A program made the position numbers and the translations under genes. A stretch of 64,000 nucleotides of DNA. Origin: Phyllobacterium calauticae (GTDB lineage Bacteria; Pseudomonadota; Alphaproteobacteria; Rhizobiales; Rhizobiaceae). Position 1 is the stretch's first letter. The number at the start of each line of letters is the position of its first letter. The DNA is taken from the NCBI RefSeq assembly GCF_019991125.1, contig NZ_JAGENB010000002.1, forward strand, positions 496,001 through 560,000, read 5' to 3'. Below the pieces are notes generated by a model, which worked only from the letters and a program-made list of their open reading frames with translations, did not search any database and was not told the DNA's origin. Shown here in pieces: positions 8,134 through 17,479 of this stretch.

Positions 8134-9300
8134 TCAGCGGCCCATCATCGAGCGGGAAATGATCACCCGCATGATTTCATTAGTGCCTTCCAGAATCTGG
8201 TGGACGCGCAGGTCGCGCACCAGCTTTTCCACGCCGTAATCGTGCAGGTAGCCGTAGCCGCCATGGATCTGCAGGGCGTCATTGGCGACGTTGAAGCCGG
8301 TATCGGTGACGAAGCGCTTGGCCATGGCCGACCATTTCGATGCATCATGCGCCTTGCGGTCGAGTTTTGACGCGGCGGTGTAAAGCAGGACGCGGGCGGC
8401 GGACAGTTCCGTTTCCATATCCGCCAGCTTGAACTGCAGCGCCTGGAACTGATTGATCGCCTTGCCGAACGCCTTGCGCTCGGACGCATAGGTCACAGCC
8501 TTGTCGAGGGCTGACTGGGCGCCACCGAGCGAGCAGGCGGCAATGTTGAGGCGCCCGCCATCAAGCCCGCCCATGGCGATCTTGAAGCCATCGCCTTCCG
8601 CCCCGAGGCGGTTTTCCACGGGAACGCGGCAATTGTCGAAAATCACCTGCCGGGTGGACTGGGCATTCCAGCCCATCTTGTGTTCATTGGCACCGAAAGA
8701 CAGGCCGGGCGCATCCTTCGGGATGATCAGGGTCGAAATGCCCTTCGGGCCATCCTCGCCGGTACGCACCATGGTGACGTAAAGGTCGGTATCGCCGGCG
8801 CCTGATATGAACTGCTTGGCGCCGTTGAGGACATAGTGGTCGCCGTCGCGCACTGCGCGGGTCTTGAGGGCGGCGGCATCCGAGCCGGAATTGGGCTCGG
8901 TCAGGCAATAGCTCGCCAGCCATTCCATCGAGGTCAGCTGCGGCACGAAGCGCTGGCGCTGTTCGTCATTGCCGTAGAGATCGATCATCCATGTCGCCAT
9001 GTTGTGGATCGAGATGAAGGCGGAGAAGGCCGGGCAGGCGGCAGACAGGGCCTCGAAGATCAGCACCGCATCAAGGCGTTTCAGTCCCGAACCGCCGAAT
9101 TCTTCCTTGGTGTAGATGCCGCCCATGCCGAGCGGACCGGTCTCGCGAATCACATCGGCGGGAAAATGCTTGTCCCGGTCCCAGGCCAGCGCGTTCGGCG
9201 CCACGCGGTCCGCCGCGAAGGCGCGCGCCATGTCCTGAATCGCCAGCTGATCCTCATTGAGTTCGAACTGGCCGGACGCCGTATCAACGACCGCATCCAT
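8134..9300 (-). CDS. Acyl-CoA dehydrogenase, probably isobutyryl-CoA dehydrogenase
   Basis: This 388-residue flavoenzyme has the acyl-CoA dehydrogenase layout: an N-terminal helical domain, ASYCLTEPNSGSDA as the FAD/substrate signature, ALQIHGGYGYLHDYGVEKLVRD, and the catalytic Glu in ILEGTNEIMR near the C-terminus. The substrate is inferred from the adjacent 3-hydroxyisobutyrate dehydrogenase, which points to valine catabolism, where it would convert isobutyryl-CoA to methacrylyl-CoA. Other short or branched acyl-CoAs are possible. The gap of 119 bases to cobQ holds divergent promoters. Confidence 0.9.
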   Translation of the reverse strand: MDAVVDTASGQFELNEDQLAIQDMARAFAADRVAPNALAWDRDKHFPADVIRETGPLGMGGIYTKEEFGGSGLKRLDAVLIFEALSAACPAFSAFISIHNMATWMIDLYGNDEQRQRFVPQLTSMEWLASYCLTEPNSGSDAAALKTRAVRDGDHYVLNGAKQFISGAGDTDLYVTMVRTGEDGPKGISTLIIPKDAPGLSFGANEHKMGWNAQSTRQVIFDNCRVPVENRLGAEGDGFKIAMGGLDGGRLNIAACSLGGAQSALDKAVTYASERKAFGKAINQFQALQFKLADMETELSAARVLLYTAASKLDRKAHDASKWSAMAKRFVTDTGFNVANDALQIHGGYGYLHDYGVEKLVRDLRVHQILEGTNEIMRVIISRSMMGR

Positions 9301-9419
9301 GATAACCTCCCTGTATTCCTCTTGATTTCCACTCTATCGCAAGCGCCGGGCCGCGCAACGATTCAGATAGGTTTTGCCGGGGGCTAGGAAGAGAAAGACA
9401 TATCCGCTACTCAAAGCCC

Positions 9420-10898
9420 ATGACGCACGCAATCATGTTGCAGGGAACAGGGTCAGATGTTGGTAAATCCGTCCTGGTGGCCGGACTTTGCCGGCTTGCG
9501 CGCAACCGCGGATTGACGGTCCGGCCGTTCAAACCGCAGAACATGTCGAACAATGCGGCGGTCAGCGACGATGGCGGCGAGATCGGGCGGGCGCAGTGGC
9601 TGCAGGCCGTCGCCTGCGGCGTGCCGTCCTCGGTGCACATGAACCCGGTGCTGCTGAAGCCGCAATCGGAGACCGGCAGCCAGATCATCGTGCAGGGCAA
9701 AGTCTGGGGCCAGGCCAAGGGGCGCGATTACCAGACATTCAAGGCGCAGCTGCTCGACGCGGTCATGGCGTCGTGGGACATTGTCCGTGAGGGCGCCGAT
9801 CTGGTCATCGTCGAGGGGGCGGGGTCTCCCGCCGAAATCAACCTGCGGGCGGGCGATATCGCCAATATGGGCTTTGCCATCCGCGCCAATGTTCCCGTGG
9901 TTCTGGTCGGCGATATCGATCGCGGCGGGGTGATCGCCTCGCTCGTCGGCACCCATGCGATCCTGCAGCGGGAAGACCGGGAGATGATTGCCGGCTATAT
10001 CATCAACAAGTTTCGCGGCGACGTCTCGCTGTTCGATGACGGCCTGAAAGCCATAACGCAGTTTACCGGCTGGCCGTCTTTCGGCGTGGTGCCATGGCTG
10101 AAGGACGCGGCGCGGCTGCCGGCCGAGGATTCCGTCGTGCTGGAGCGTCTGGTGAAGGGCGGGGGCCGGGCGCTGAAGATCGCCGTGCCGGTGCTCGACC
10201 GCATCGCCAATTTCGACGATCTCGACCCGCTGATGGCCGAACCGCAGGTGGATGTGGTGATGGTGCGCAGCGGCGAGCGGCTGCCTGCCGATGCGGGACT
10301 GGTCATCATTCCGGGGTCCAAATCCACCATCGGCGACCTCCTGCGCTTCCGCGAGAACGGCTGGGACAGGGATCTCGATCTGCACCGGCGGCGCGGCGGC
10401 CATATCATCGGCATATGCGGCGGTTTCCAGATGCTCGGCCGGACCGTGCGCGATCCCGACGGCATCGAGGGCAGCGTGACGGAGACGGCAGGGCTCGGGC
10501 ATCTCGATATCGATACGGTGATGGAGCCGGAAAAGACCGTGCGCAACGTGGCGGCGCAATCGCTGCCGTTCGATCTGCCGCTCGATGGCTACGAGATTCA
10601 TCTGGGCCGGACCACCGGCCCGGACTGTTCGCGCCCCGCGGTGCGCATCAACGGCGTCAACGACGGTGCCATATCGGCGGACGGCAAGGTATTCGGCACC
10701 TATCTGCACGGGCTTTTCGGGGCGGACCGGTTTCGCGCCGCGCTTCTGGGCACGATGGGCATTGCCGCTGAAACATTCGACTACAAGGCCGGGGTGGACG
10801 CCGCGCTGGATAGTATCGCCGCCGAGCTTGAAACAGTGCTGGATGTGGATGCGCTGCTTGCATGTGCCGCGGTGCGTGGTTCGACAAGCTCACCATGA
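9420..10898 (+). CDS. cobQ: Cobyric acid synthase
   Basis: This 492-residue amidotransferase amidates four side chains of adenosylcobyrinic acid a,c-diamide, using glutamine and ATP. It has the N-terminal nucleotide motif LQGTGSDVGKSVLVAG (about 7-22) and a C-terminal class I-like glutaminase domain with the nucleophile Cys in IIGICGGFQMLGR and a catalytic His in TYLHGLFG. Its last residues (RGSTSSP) and stop codon lie inside one arm of an intergenic repeat, so the natural C-terminus was probably replaced when the repeat inserted. It has no B12 riboswitch upstream. Confidence 0.96.
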   Translation: MTHAIMLQGTGSDVGKSVLVAGLCRLARNRGLTVRPFKPQNMSNNAAVSDDGGEIGRAQWLQAVACGVPSSVHMNPVLLKPQSETGSQIIVQGKVWGQAKGRDYQTFKAQLLDAVMASWDIVREGADLVIVEGAGSPAEINLRAGDIANMGFAIRANVPVVLVGDIDRGGVIASLVGTHAILQREDREMIAGYIINKFRGDVSLFDDGLKAITQFTGWPSFGVVPWLKDAARLPAEDSVVLERLVKGGGRALKIAVPVLDRIANFDDLDPLMAEPQVDVVMVRSGERLPADAGLVIIPGSKSTIGDLLRFRENGWDRDLDLHRRRGGHIIGICGGFQMLGRTVRDPDGIEGSVTETAGLGHLDIDTVMEPEKTVRNVAAQSLPFDLPLDGYEIHLGRTTGPDCSRPAVRINGVNDGAISADGKVFGTYLHGLFGADRFRAALLGTMGIAAETFDYKAGVDAALDSIAAELETVLDVDALLACAAVRGSTSSP

Positions 10899-10992
10899 GG
10901 GGGATGGGTGGGCTGCAATGCTAATCGCGGAGATTGCAGAACATGGCTCCCTGCAATCCTCCACCTCCCTCATGGTGAGCTTGTCGAACCAC
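10876..10992. repeat. Inverted repeat pair (GGTTCGACAAGCTCACCATG family)
   Basis: A 26-base arm at 10876-10901 is perfectly inverted at 10967-10992, with about 65 unique bases between. The left arm encodes the end of CobQ including its stop. A single partial copy of the same arm lies at 46615-46634. This is a short REP-like repeat common in alphaproteobacterial intergenic DNA; the transcribed pair would form a long stem and may limit readthrough. Confidence 0.85.
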
Positions 10993-11059
10993 CCACTACT
11001 CCCTGAGCAAACCGTGCGGATTCCATTGACATTTCCCGTGGGGGGTGAATAACGTCCCA

Positions 11060-11275
11060 GCCATGATTGGTTCCCATATTGGCCAAAGGCCAAGGGATCA
11101 AAAGGGAATGCGACGGTTGTACCCTCAAGGGCGACCCCACCGCAGCCGACCCCGCGACTGTAGAGCGGCGAGGATCAATGCAAAGCCTGACGCATATGCA
11201 GACGGCAGCCACTGGGAAACCGGGAAGGCGGCATTCATCCTGTGACCCGCGAGCCAGGAGACCTGCCAGTCATAG
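11060..11275 (+). ncRNA. Cobalamin (AdoCbl) riboswitch
   Basis: The consensus blocks appear in order: GGTTCCCAT at 11069-11077, AAAGGGAATGCGACGG near 11100, CCGCAGCCGACCCCGCGACTG near 11140-11161, a GCCACTGGGAAACCGGGAAGG segment near 11207-11227, and the B12 box GCCAGGAGACCTGCC at 11253-11267. It should repress the downstream cobP-W-N-O genes when adenosylcobalamin is abundant. Downstream, GAGCGTTTC/GAAACGCTC (11275-11296) and GAAGGG/CCCTTC (11319-11336) hairpins precede the first ribosome site and are likely the expression platform. Confidence 0.95.
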
Positions 11276-11357
11276 AGCGTTTCCCAGGAAACGCTCGGGG
11301 CAATCCTGCCCAAGAACCGAAGGGTCGTGTCCCTTCAGGCCCAGCACGGAGGTTGTT

Positions 11358-11441
11358 ATGGCTGCTCGCATTGTATACGCGCTCGTTTCCCCGCCCGCAT
11401 TCCGCTTGATCGTACCTGACGGATCATCGCGATTGCAGTGA
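11358..11441 (+). CDS. Leader peptide ORF between B12 riboswitch and cobP (27 codons)
   Basis: A 27-codon frame ([21 protein letters not shown]...) starts with ATG after a strong GGAGG site (11349-11353, spacing about 5). It ends with TGA overlapping the GTG start of cobP (GTGA). The peptide has no family I recognise. The position and overlap suggest that ribosomes loading on the leader are passed to cobP, so the riboswitch may act on this ribosome site. It could be only a regulatory ORF with no function for the peptide. Confidence 0.55.
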   Translation: MAARIVYALVSPPAFRLIVPDGSSRLQ

Positions 11442-11971
11442 CGGCGATGCCCCAGCTGAATCACGGCGTGACGTTCATTCTCGGCGGTGCCCGCTCGGGC
11501 AAGTCCAGCTTTGCCGAAGGCCTGATCATGGCTTCCGGCCTTGAACCCGTTTATGTCGCAACCGGCAGGTCCTGGGATGAGGAAATGTCAGTCCGCATCG
11601 ACCTGCACAAGGCGCAGCGCGGTTCATCCTGGCACACCATCGAAGAACCGCTCGATCTGGTGGACACCCTGCAGGGGGTTGCAGCCGAAGGAAAAGCGAT
11701 CCTTGTCGATTGCCTGACGCTCTGGCTGACCAATCTGATGATGGCCGAGCGCGATATCACCGCCGAGACACGGCAGCTCGTGCAAGTGCTGCCGAAACTT
11801 CAAGGCTCGATCGTTCTGGTTTCGAACGAAGTGGGTCTCGGTATCGTACCGGAGAACCGCATGGCGCGCGATTTTCGCGACCATGCCGGACGTCTCCATC
11901 AGGCCGTGGCGCAGGCCGCGGCAACAGTCTATTTCGTGGCAGCCGGGCTGCCGCTCACCATGAAGGGATAG
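11438..11971 (+). CDS. cobP: Adenosylcobinamide kinase / adenosylcobinamide-phosphate guanylyltransferase
   Basis: This 177-residue bifunctional enzyme (CobU in Salmonella) phosphorylates adenosylcobinamide and then attaches GMP. It shows the P-loop [11 protein letters not shown] (14-24) and the guanylylated His at about 57 in [19 protein letters not shown]. The GTG at 11438 overlaps the stop of the leader ORF; an ATG four codons in would also be possible but has no better ribosome site. It is the first enzyme gene behind the B12 riboswitch, and cobW follows after 4 bases. Confidence 0.94.
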   Translation: MTAMPQLNHGVTFILGGARSGKSSFAEGLIMASGLEPVYVATGRSWDEEMSVRIDLHKAQRGSSWHTIEEPLDLVDTLQGVAAEGKAILVDCLTLWLTNLMMAERDITAETRQLVQVLPKLQGSIVLVSNEVGLGIVPENRMARDFRDHAGRLHQAVAQAAATVYFVAAGLPLTMKG

Positions 11972-11975
11972 GAAT

Positions 11976-13031
11976 ATGCAGGGTCAGAAGATTCCAGCAA
12001 CGGTCATCACCGGTTTTCTCGGTTCGGGAAAAACCACGATGATCCGCAATCTGCTCGAAAATGCCAATGGCAAGCGCATCGCACTCATCATCAATGAATT
12101 CGGTGATCTCGGCGTCGATGGCGGCCTGCTCAAGGGCTGCGGCATCGAAGCCTGTCGCGACGAGGATGTGATCGAATTGAACAATGGCTGCATCTGCTGC
12201 ACCGTGGCCGATGATTTCATCCCGACCATGACCAAGCTGCTCGACCGTCCGGACCGTTTTGACCATATCGTCATTGAGACGTCAGGCCTTGCATTGCCGC
12301 AGCCGCTGGTTGCAGCCTTCAACTGGCCGGAGATCAAGACGCAGGTGACGGTTGACGGTGTCGTCACCGTGATCGACGCTTCCGCCGTGTCCGAAGGCCG
12401 CTTTGCCGATGACCACGACAAGGTGGATGCTCAGCGCATCCAGGACGAATCGCTCGACCATGACAGCCCGCTTGAAGAACTGTTCGAGGATCAGATCCGT
12501 GCCGCCGACCTGATCGTGCTGAACAAGAGCGACCTGATCACCGACAAGCAGCTGGAAGGTGTGCGCGGCGATGTGCAGAGCCGCTCTTCGCGCTCGCTCA
12601 ACATGGTATCGGCCAGCTTCGGCAAGCTCAGCAATGAATTGCTGCTTGGTCTCGGCGTCGGCACCGAAGAGGACATCGCCAACCGCAAGTCGCACCATGA
12701 AATGGAACATGAAGCGGGTGAAGAGCACGACCATGACGAGTTCGAGAGCTTTGTTGTCGGGCTTGGTCCGGTGGCCGAACCCAAAAATTTTGTCGAGAAG
12801 CTGAAGGCCGTGATTGCCGATCACGATATCCTGCGCCTGAAAGGCTTTGCCGATGTTCCCGGCAAGCCCATGCGGCTGGTGGTGCAGGCTGTCGGCACGC
12901 GCATCGAGCATTACTTCGACCGTGCGTGGAACCCGGGCGAGGAACGGCAGACCCGTCTCGTCGTCATCGGACTGCACGATATCGACAATGATGCCATCAC
13001 ATCGGCGGTAACCGCCGCTGCCGCTGCCTGA
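11976..13031 (+). CDS. cobW: Cobalamin biosynthesis GTPase/metallochaperone CobW
   Basis: This 351-residue G3E-family GTPase is thought to deliver cobalt to the CobNST chelatase. It has the P-loop GFLGSGKTT (13-21), the metal-binding GCICC motif (71-75), the guanine-specificity NKSD (183-186) and a His/Glu/Asp-rich stretch at about 239-256 that could bind metal. The C-terminal CobW_C domain follows. It sits directly upstream of cobN, 14 bases apart, and shares the B12-regulated transcript. Confidence 0.95.
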   Translation: MQGQKIPATVITGFLGSGKTTMIRNLLENANGKRIALIINEFGDLGVDGGLLKGCGIEACRDEDVIELNNGCICCTVADDFIPTMTKLLDRPDRFDHIVIETSGLALPQPLVAAFNWPEIKTQVTVDGVVTVIDASAVSEGRFADDHDKVDAQRIQDESLDHDSPLEELFEDQIRAADLIVLNKSDLITDKQLEGVRGDVQSRSSRSLNMVSASFGKLSNELLLGLGVGTEEDIANRKSHHEMEHEAGEEHDHDEFESFVVGLGPVAEPKNFVEKLKAVIADHDILRLKGFADVPGKPMRLVVQAVGTRIEHYFDRAWNPGEERQTRLVVIGLHDIDNDAITSAVTAAAAA

Positions 13032-13045
13032 CGATAGGATATTGA

Positions 13046-16000
13046 ATGCATCTCCTGCTTGCCCAGAAAGGCACCATCGCTGAAGGCACCGAGGCCATCG
13101 ACCTCGGCCAGACACCGGGAGATGTGCTGTTCCTGTCCGCGGCCGATACGGAACTGGCGAGCCTTGCCGCCGCACGGCGGCAGGGCGATGGTGCAGTTTC
13201 GCTGCGCCTTGCCAATATGATGAGCCTGTCGCACCCGATGTCCGTCGATGCCTATGTCGAGCGGACAGCGCGGCATGCCAGGCTGATCGTCGTCCGGGTG
13301 ATCGGCGGCGAGAGCTACTGGCCCTATGGCCTCGAAGCGCTGCATGCCTGCGCCGTCAATCACAAGGTGCAGCTTGCGGTGCTGCCGGGGGACGACAAGC
13401 CCGATCCGGGGCTCGACCGGTTTTCGACGGTCGCCCGGCATGATCGCGATGCGCTCTGGCATTATCTGCTGGAGGGCGGGGCGCAGAATGCCCAGCGCTT
13501 CCTCGATTATTGTGCAGCCCTGATTTCTTCGGGTGAAAAGCCGCAGGAGGCGGCGCCTCTGCTCAAGGCCGGGTTGTGGTGGCCCGGCAATCCAGCACCG
13601 TCGCTGGACGCGATGCGGCGTGACTGGACGGACGGCGCGCCTGTCGTTGCCATCTGCTTCTACCGGGCGCTGGTGCAGAGCGGCCAGACAGAGCCCGTTG
13701 CGGCGCTTCTCGATGCGTTGCGTGCCAAGGGGCTCAATCCGCTGCCGGTGTTCGTTTCCAGCCTGAAAGACCCGGTTTCCATCGCGACGCTGGAGAGCAT
13801 TTTTGCCGAAGCGCCGCCCGCCGTGGTGTTGAATGCCACGGGGTTTGCCGTGTCTGCACCCGGTTCGGCGCGCAAGCCGACCGTGCTTGAACATGACGGC
13901 GCGATGGTGCTGCAGGTTATCTTTTCCGGCTCCAGCGTAGAGCAGTGGCGCCTGTCGGATCAGGGGCTTTCCGCGCGCGACCTGGCGATGAATGTTGCCC
14001 TGCCTGAGGTGGATGGCCGGGTTTTGTCGCGCGCTGTGTCGTTCAAGTCGGCGCAGCATTTCGACGAGGCGGTGCAGGCCAATATCGTCATGCATGAACC
14101 GCAGGCCGACCGTGTCGCCTTCGTTGCCGATCTCGCGGCGAACTGGGCGCGCCTGCGCACGGGCAAACCGAATGAGCGCCGCGTTGCGCTTGTCATGGCG
14201 AACTATCCCAACCGGGACGGGCGGCTTGGCAATGGCGTCGGGCTCGACACCCCCGCGGGCACTTGGCAGGTGCTGAAATCCATGCGCGATGCCGGATACG
14301 ATATCGCCGATATGCCCGCCGATGGCGAAGCGCTGATCAACCATCTGATGGCCGGGCCGACCAATGCGGCCAGTGACATCAGCGCCATCCGCGAAACCAT
14401 TTCGCTCAATCAATACAACAGCTTCTTTCAATCGCTTCCCCAGGTGATTCAGGAGAAGGTCACGGCGCGCTGGGGTGCGCCGGATGGTGATCCGTTCTTC
14501 CTCGATGCGGCGCGCGGCTTTGCGCTGCCGCTCAGCCGGTTCGGCGCGGTGCTGGTCGGCATCCAGCCGGCACGCGGCTACAATATCGATCCGAAGGACA
14601 CCTATCATTCGCCCGATCTGGTGCCGCCGCATGGCTATCTCGCCTTCTATGCCTATCTGCGCGGTGTCTACGATGCGCATGCCATCGTGCATGTGGGCAA
14701 ACACGGCAATCTCGAATGGCTGCCGGGTAAATCGCTGGCATTGTCGGAAACCTGTTTCCCCGAGGCGGTGCTGGGGCCGGTGCCGCATATCTATCCGTTC
14801 ATCGTCAATGATCCGGGCGAGGGCACGCAGGCGAAGCGCCGCTCCGCCGCCGTCATCATCGATCACCTGACACCGCCGCTGACCCGGGCCGAGAGCTATG
14901 GCCCACTGAAAGATCTGGAAGCGCTGGTCGACGAATATTACGAGGCATCCGGCGTTGATCCGCGCCGGCTTGTGCGGCTAAAGGTGCAGATTCTTGATCT
15001 CGTCCGCGATATCGGTCTCGACAGCGATGCGGGCATTCACGATCACGATCCCGACGATCTCGCCCTGCAAAAGCTCGATGCCTATCTCTGCGACCTCAAG
15101 GAAATGCAGATCCGCGACGGCCTGCATATTTTCGGCCTGTCGCCGGAGGGGCGCCTGCTCACCGATCTGGTGGTCGCTCTGGCACGGGTGCCGCGCGGTT
15201 CGGGTGTTGGCGCCGACCAGAGCCTGCAGCGCGCCATCGCCGCTGATCTCGGCTTTGCCGGTTTCGATCCACTGGATTGCGACATGGCTGCGCCATGGAG
15301 TGCGGAACGGCCTGCAATTCTCAACGCGGTCACCGACGAGCCATGGCGCATTGCCGGCGATACGGTGGAGCGCATCGAGTTGCTGGCGGCAAAGCTGGTG
15401 GCTGGTGAAACCGCTTGCCCTGCTGATTGGCAGGCGACGCAAACGGTTCTGGACGGCATTCGCACGACCCTGCATCCGGCTGTGATGGCCTGCGGCGCAG
15501 CCGAAATGGCGGGGCTCATGACCGCGCTGAACGGGCGTTTTGTGGCGCCGGGACCCTCCGGCGCGCCGACGCGCGGACGTCCTGACGTTCTGCCGACCGG
15601 CCGCAATTTCTTTTCCGTCGACAGCCGCGCCGTACCGACACCCGCCGCATGGGAACTCGGGCAGAAATCAGCGGAACTCCTGATTCGCCGCTATACGCAG
15701 GATCATGGGGAGTGGCCGACCTCGCTGGGGCTGACCGCCTGGGGCACGTCGAACATGCGCACCGGCGGCGATGATATTGCGCAGGCGCTGGCCCTGATCG
15801 GGGTCAAACCGGTCTGGGACATGGCCTCGCGGCGCGTCACCGGATACGAGATCATTCCGCCTGCCGTGCTAGGCCGTCCGCGCGTCGACGTGACCTTGCG
15901 CATCTCCGGCTTTTTCCGCGATGCTTTTCCGGACCAGATTGCACTGTTCGACACGGCGGTGCGGGCGGTCGGCGCCTTGCCTGAAGACGCGGAAGACAAT

Positions 16001-16777
16001 CCCATCGCGCTGCGCATGCATAGCGAGCAGGCCCGGCTTGTGGCTGAGGGAGCCGATGAAAAGACGGCGAAGCAGCGGGCGGGCTTTCGCGTGTTCGGTT
16101 CAAAGCCCGGTGCCTATGGTGCCGGCCTGCAGACGCTGATCGACGAAAAGGCCTGGGACAAGCGCGACGACCTTGCCGAGGCATGGCTGGTCTGGGGCGG
16201 CTATGCCTATGGTGCGGGTGAGGAGGGCAAGGCCGAGCGCGGTCTTCTCGAAGAGCGCCTGCGCACCGTCGAGGCCGTGGTGCAGAATCAGGATAACCGC
16301 GAGCATGACCTGCTCGATTCCGACGATTACTACCAGTTCGAAGGCGGGATGTCGGCGGCGGTCGAGCAGCTGTCCGGCGAGCGCCCGACCATTTATCACA
16401 ATGATCATTCGCGTCCGGAAAAGCCTGTCATCCGCACGCTCGAGGAAGAGATCGGGCGAACCGTGCGCGGCCGCGTGACCAATCCGAAGTGGATCGCCGG
16501 GGTAATGCGCCATGGCTATAAGGGTGCCTTTGAGATGGCGGCAACGGTCGACTATCTCTTCGCCTTTGCCGCCACGACAGGCGCTGTCCGCAACCATCAT
16601 TTCGAAGCGGTCTATCAGGCGTTCCTGATGGACGAGGATGTGCGGACATTCCTGAAAGACAAGAACCCGCATGCGCTGCGGGATATCGCCGAAAAGCTGG
16701 AGGAGGCCGTGCAGCGCGGCTTCTGGACCCCGCGCTCGAACTCGGCGCGCTATGAACTCGGCAAGCTTGCCGCCTGA
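13046..16777 (+). CDS. cobN: Cobaltochelatase subunit CobN
   Basis: This 1243-residue protein is the large subunit of the aerobic ATP-dependent cobaltochelatase, which inserts cobalt into hydrogenobyrinic acid a,c-diamide. Conserved BchH/CobN blocks are present, for example the HVGKHGNLEWLPGKSLALSE segment (about 550-569), PYPFIVNDPGEGTQAKRR-like sequence soon after, and LTAWGTSNMRTGGDDIAQALALIG (about 895-918). The length fits the family. The partner subunits CobS and CobT are not encoded in the window. It lies between cobW and cobO on the riboswitch-controlled transcript. Confidence 0.97.
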   Translation: MHLLLAQKGTIAEGTEAIDLGQTPGDVLFLSAADTELASLAAARRQGDGAVSLRLANMMSLSHPMSVDAYVERTARHARLIVVRVIGGESYWPYGLEALHACAVNHKVQLAVLPGDDKPDPGLDRFSTVARHDRDALWHYLLEGGAQNAQRFLDYCAALISSGEKPQEAAPLLKAGLWWPGNPAPSLDAMRRDWTDGAPVVAICFYRALVQSGQTEPVAALLDALRAKGLNPLPVFVSSLKDPVSIATLESIFAEAPPAVVLNATGFAVSAPGSARKPTVLEHDGAMVLQVIFSGSSVEQWRLSDQGLSARDLAMNVALPEVDGRVLSRAVSFKSAQHFDEAVQANIVMHEPQADRVAFVADLAANWARLRTGKPNERRVALVMANYPNRDGRLGNGVGLDTPAGTWQVLKSMRDAGYDIADMPADGEALINHLMAGPTNAASDISAIRETISLNQYNSFFQSLPQVIQEKVTARWGAPDGDPFFLDAARGFALPLSRFGAVLVGIQPARGYNIDPKDTYHSPDLVPPHGYLAFYAYLRGVYDAHAIVHVGKHGNLEWLPGKSLALSETCFPEAVLGPVPHIYPFIVNDPGEGTQAKRRSAAVIIDHLTPPLTRAESYGPLKDLEALVDEYYEASGVDPRRLVRLKVQILDLVRDIGLDSDAGIHDHDPDDLALQKLDAYLCDLKEMQIRDGLHIFGLSPEGRLLTDLVVALARVPRGSGVGADQSLQRAIAADLGFAGFDPLDCDMAAPWSAERPAILNAVTDEPWRIAGDTVERIELLAAKLVAGETACPADWQATQTVLDGIRTTLHPAVMACGAAEMAGLMTALNGRFVAPGPSGAPTRGRPDVLPTGRNFFSVDSRAVPTPAAWELGQKSAELLIRRYTQDHGEWPTSLGLTAWGTSNMRTGGDDIAQALALIGVKPVWDMASRRVTGYEIIPPAVLGRPRVDVTLRISGFFRDAFPDQIALFDTAVRAVGALPEDAEDNPIALRMHSEQARLVAEGADEKTAKQRAGFRVFGSKPGAYGAGLQTLIDEKAWDKRDDLAEAWLVWGGYAYGAGEEGKAERGLLEERLRTVEAVVQNQDNREHDLLDSDDYYQFEGGMSAAVEQLSGERPTIYHNDHSRPEKPVIRTLEEEIGRTVRGRVTNPKWIAGVMRHGYKGAFEMAATVDYLFAFAATTGAVRNHHFEAVYQAFLMDEDVRTFLKDKNPHALRDIAEKLEEAVQRGFWTPRSNSARYELGKLAA

Positions 16778-16803
16778 GACAATGATTCGGAAGGAGACGC
16801 CAA

Positions 16804-17442
16804 ATGGCTGAAAAATCACAGAAACTGTTGAACCTGACCGAAGAGGAAGTCAACGCGCGCCACGCCGACAAGATGCGCAAGAAGAAGGCCGTGCGCGACA
16901 AGATCCTTGCCACCAAGACCGATGAAAAGGGCCTGGTCATCGTCAACACCGGCAAGGGCAAAGGCAAGTCGACCGCCGGTTTCGGCGTCGTGTTTCGGGC
17001 GCTCGGCCACGGCATGAAGATCGGCGTGATCCAGTTCGTCAAGGGATCATGGGATACGGGCGAGCGCTGGGTTCTGGAGAAATTCCCCGAGCAGGTGACC
17101 ATCTCGGCCATGGGCGAGGGTTTTACCTGGGAAACGCAGGACCGCGCCCGCGATATCGCCATGGCCCGGGATGCCTGGGAACAGGCGAAGACAATGATCC
17201 TCGATGACGAAACCGATCTTGTCCTGTGCGATGAACTCAATATCGCGCTGCGCTACGACTATCTGCCGGTGGAGGAAATCATCGATGTGCTCAAGCAGAA
17301 GCCGCACATGAAGCACGTGATCATCACCGGGCGCAATGCCAAGGACGAACTGATCGAGTTTGCCGATCTCGTCACCGAGATGGAAATGATCAAGCATCCG
17401 TTCCGTTCCGGCATCAAGGCGCAGAAGGGCATCGAGTTTTAA
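16804..17442 (+). CDS. cobO: Cob(I)yrinic acid a,c-diamide adenosyltransferase (CobO/BtuR type)
   Basis: This 212-residue enzyme transfers the 5'-deoxyadenosyl group of ATP to cob(I)alamin or precursors. It has the unusual P-loop VNTGKGKGKSTAGFG (about 44-58), and VLCDELNIALRYDYLPVEEI as the Walker B-like region. The N-terminal basic helix (MAEKSQKLLNLTEEEVNARHADKMRKKK) is typical of this class. It is the last gene of the cobP-W-N-O run, and a hairpin follows immediately at 17456-17479. Confidence 0.95.
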   Translation: MAEKSQKLLNLTEEEVNARHADKMRKKKAVRDKILATKTDEKGLVIVNTGKGKGKSTAGFGVVFRALGHGMKIGVIQFVKGSWDTGERWVLEKFPEQVTISAMGEGFTWETQDRARDIAMARDAWEQAKTMILDDETDLVLCDELNIALRYDYLPVEEIIDVLKQKPHMKHVIITGRNAKDELIEFADLVTEMEMIKHPFRSGIKAQKGIEF

Positions 17443-17455
17443 AGGCGATGTTCAT

Positions 17456-17479
17456 GCCACGCTGCTAAAACAGCGTGGC
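17456..17479. terminator. Hairpin between convergent cobO and TSUP permease genes
   Basis: GCCACGCTG and CAGCGTGGC form a perfect 9 bp stem with the loop CTAAAA. The loop holds the TAG stop codon of the minus-strand permease gene, and the right arm is its last sense codons. There is no clear T tract on either strand, so termination may be weak or Rho-assisted. Confidence 0.45.

Noticed and set aside
10899-10966. Possible Rho-independent terminator of cobQ formed by the inverted repeat
   Set aside because: The stem would be long, with a loop of about 65 bases and no T tract, so it is recorded only as a repeat.
12911-14866. Very long minus-strand open frame (651 codons) opposite cobW/cobN
   Set aside because: It lies wholly antisense to cobN and cobW; its His/Arg-rich protein has no recognisable domain and is a by-product of high GC and codon bias.
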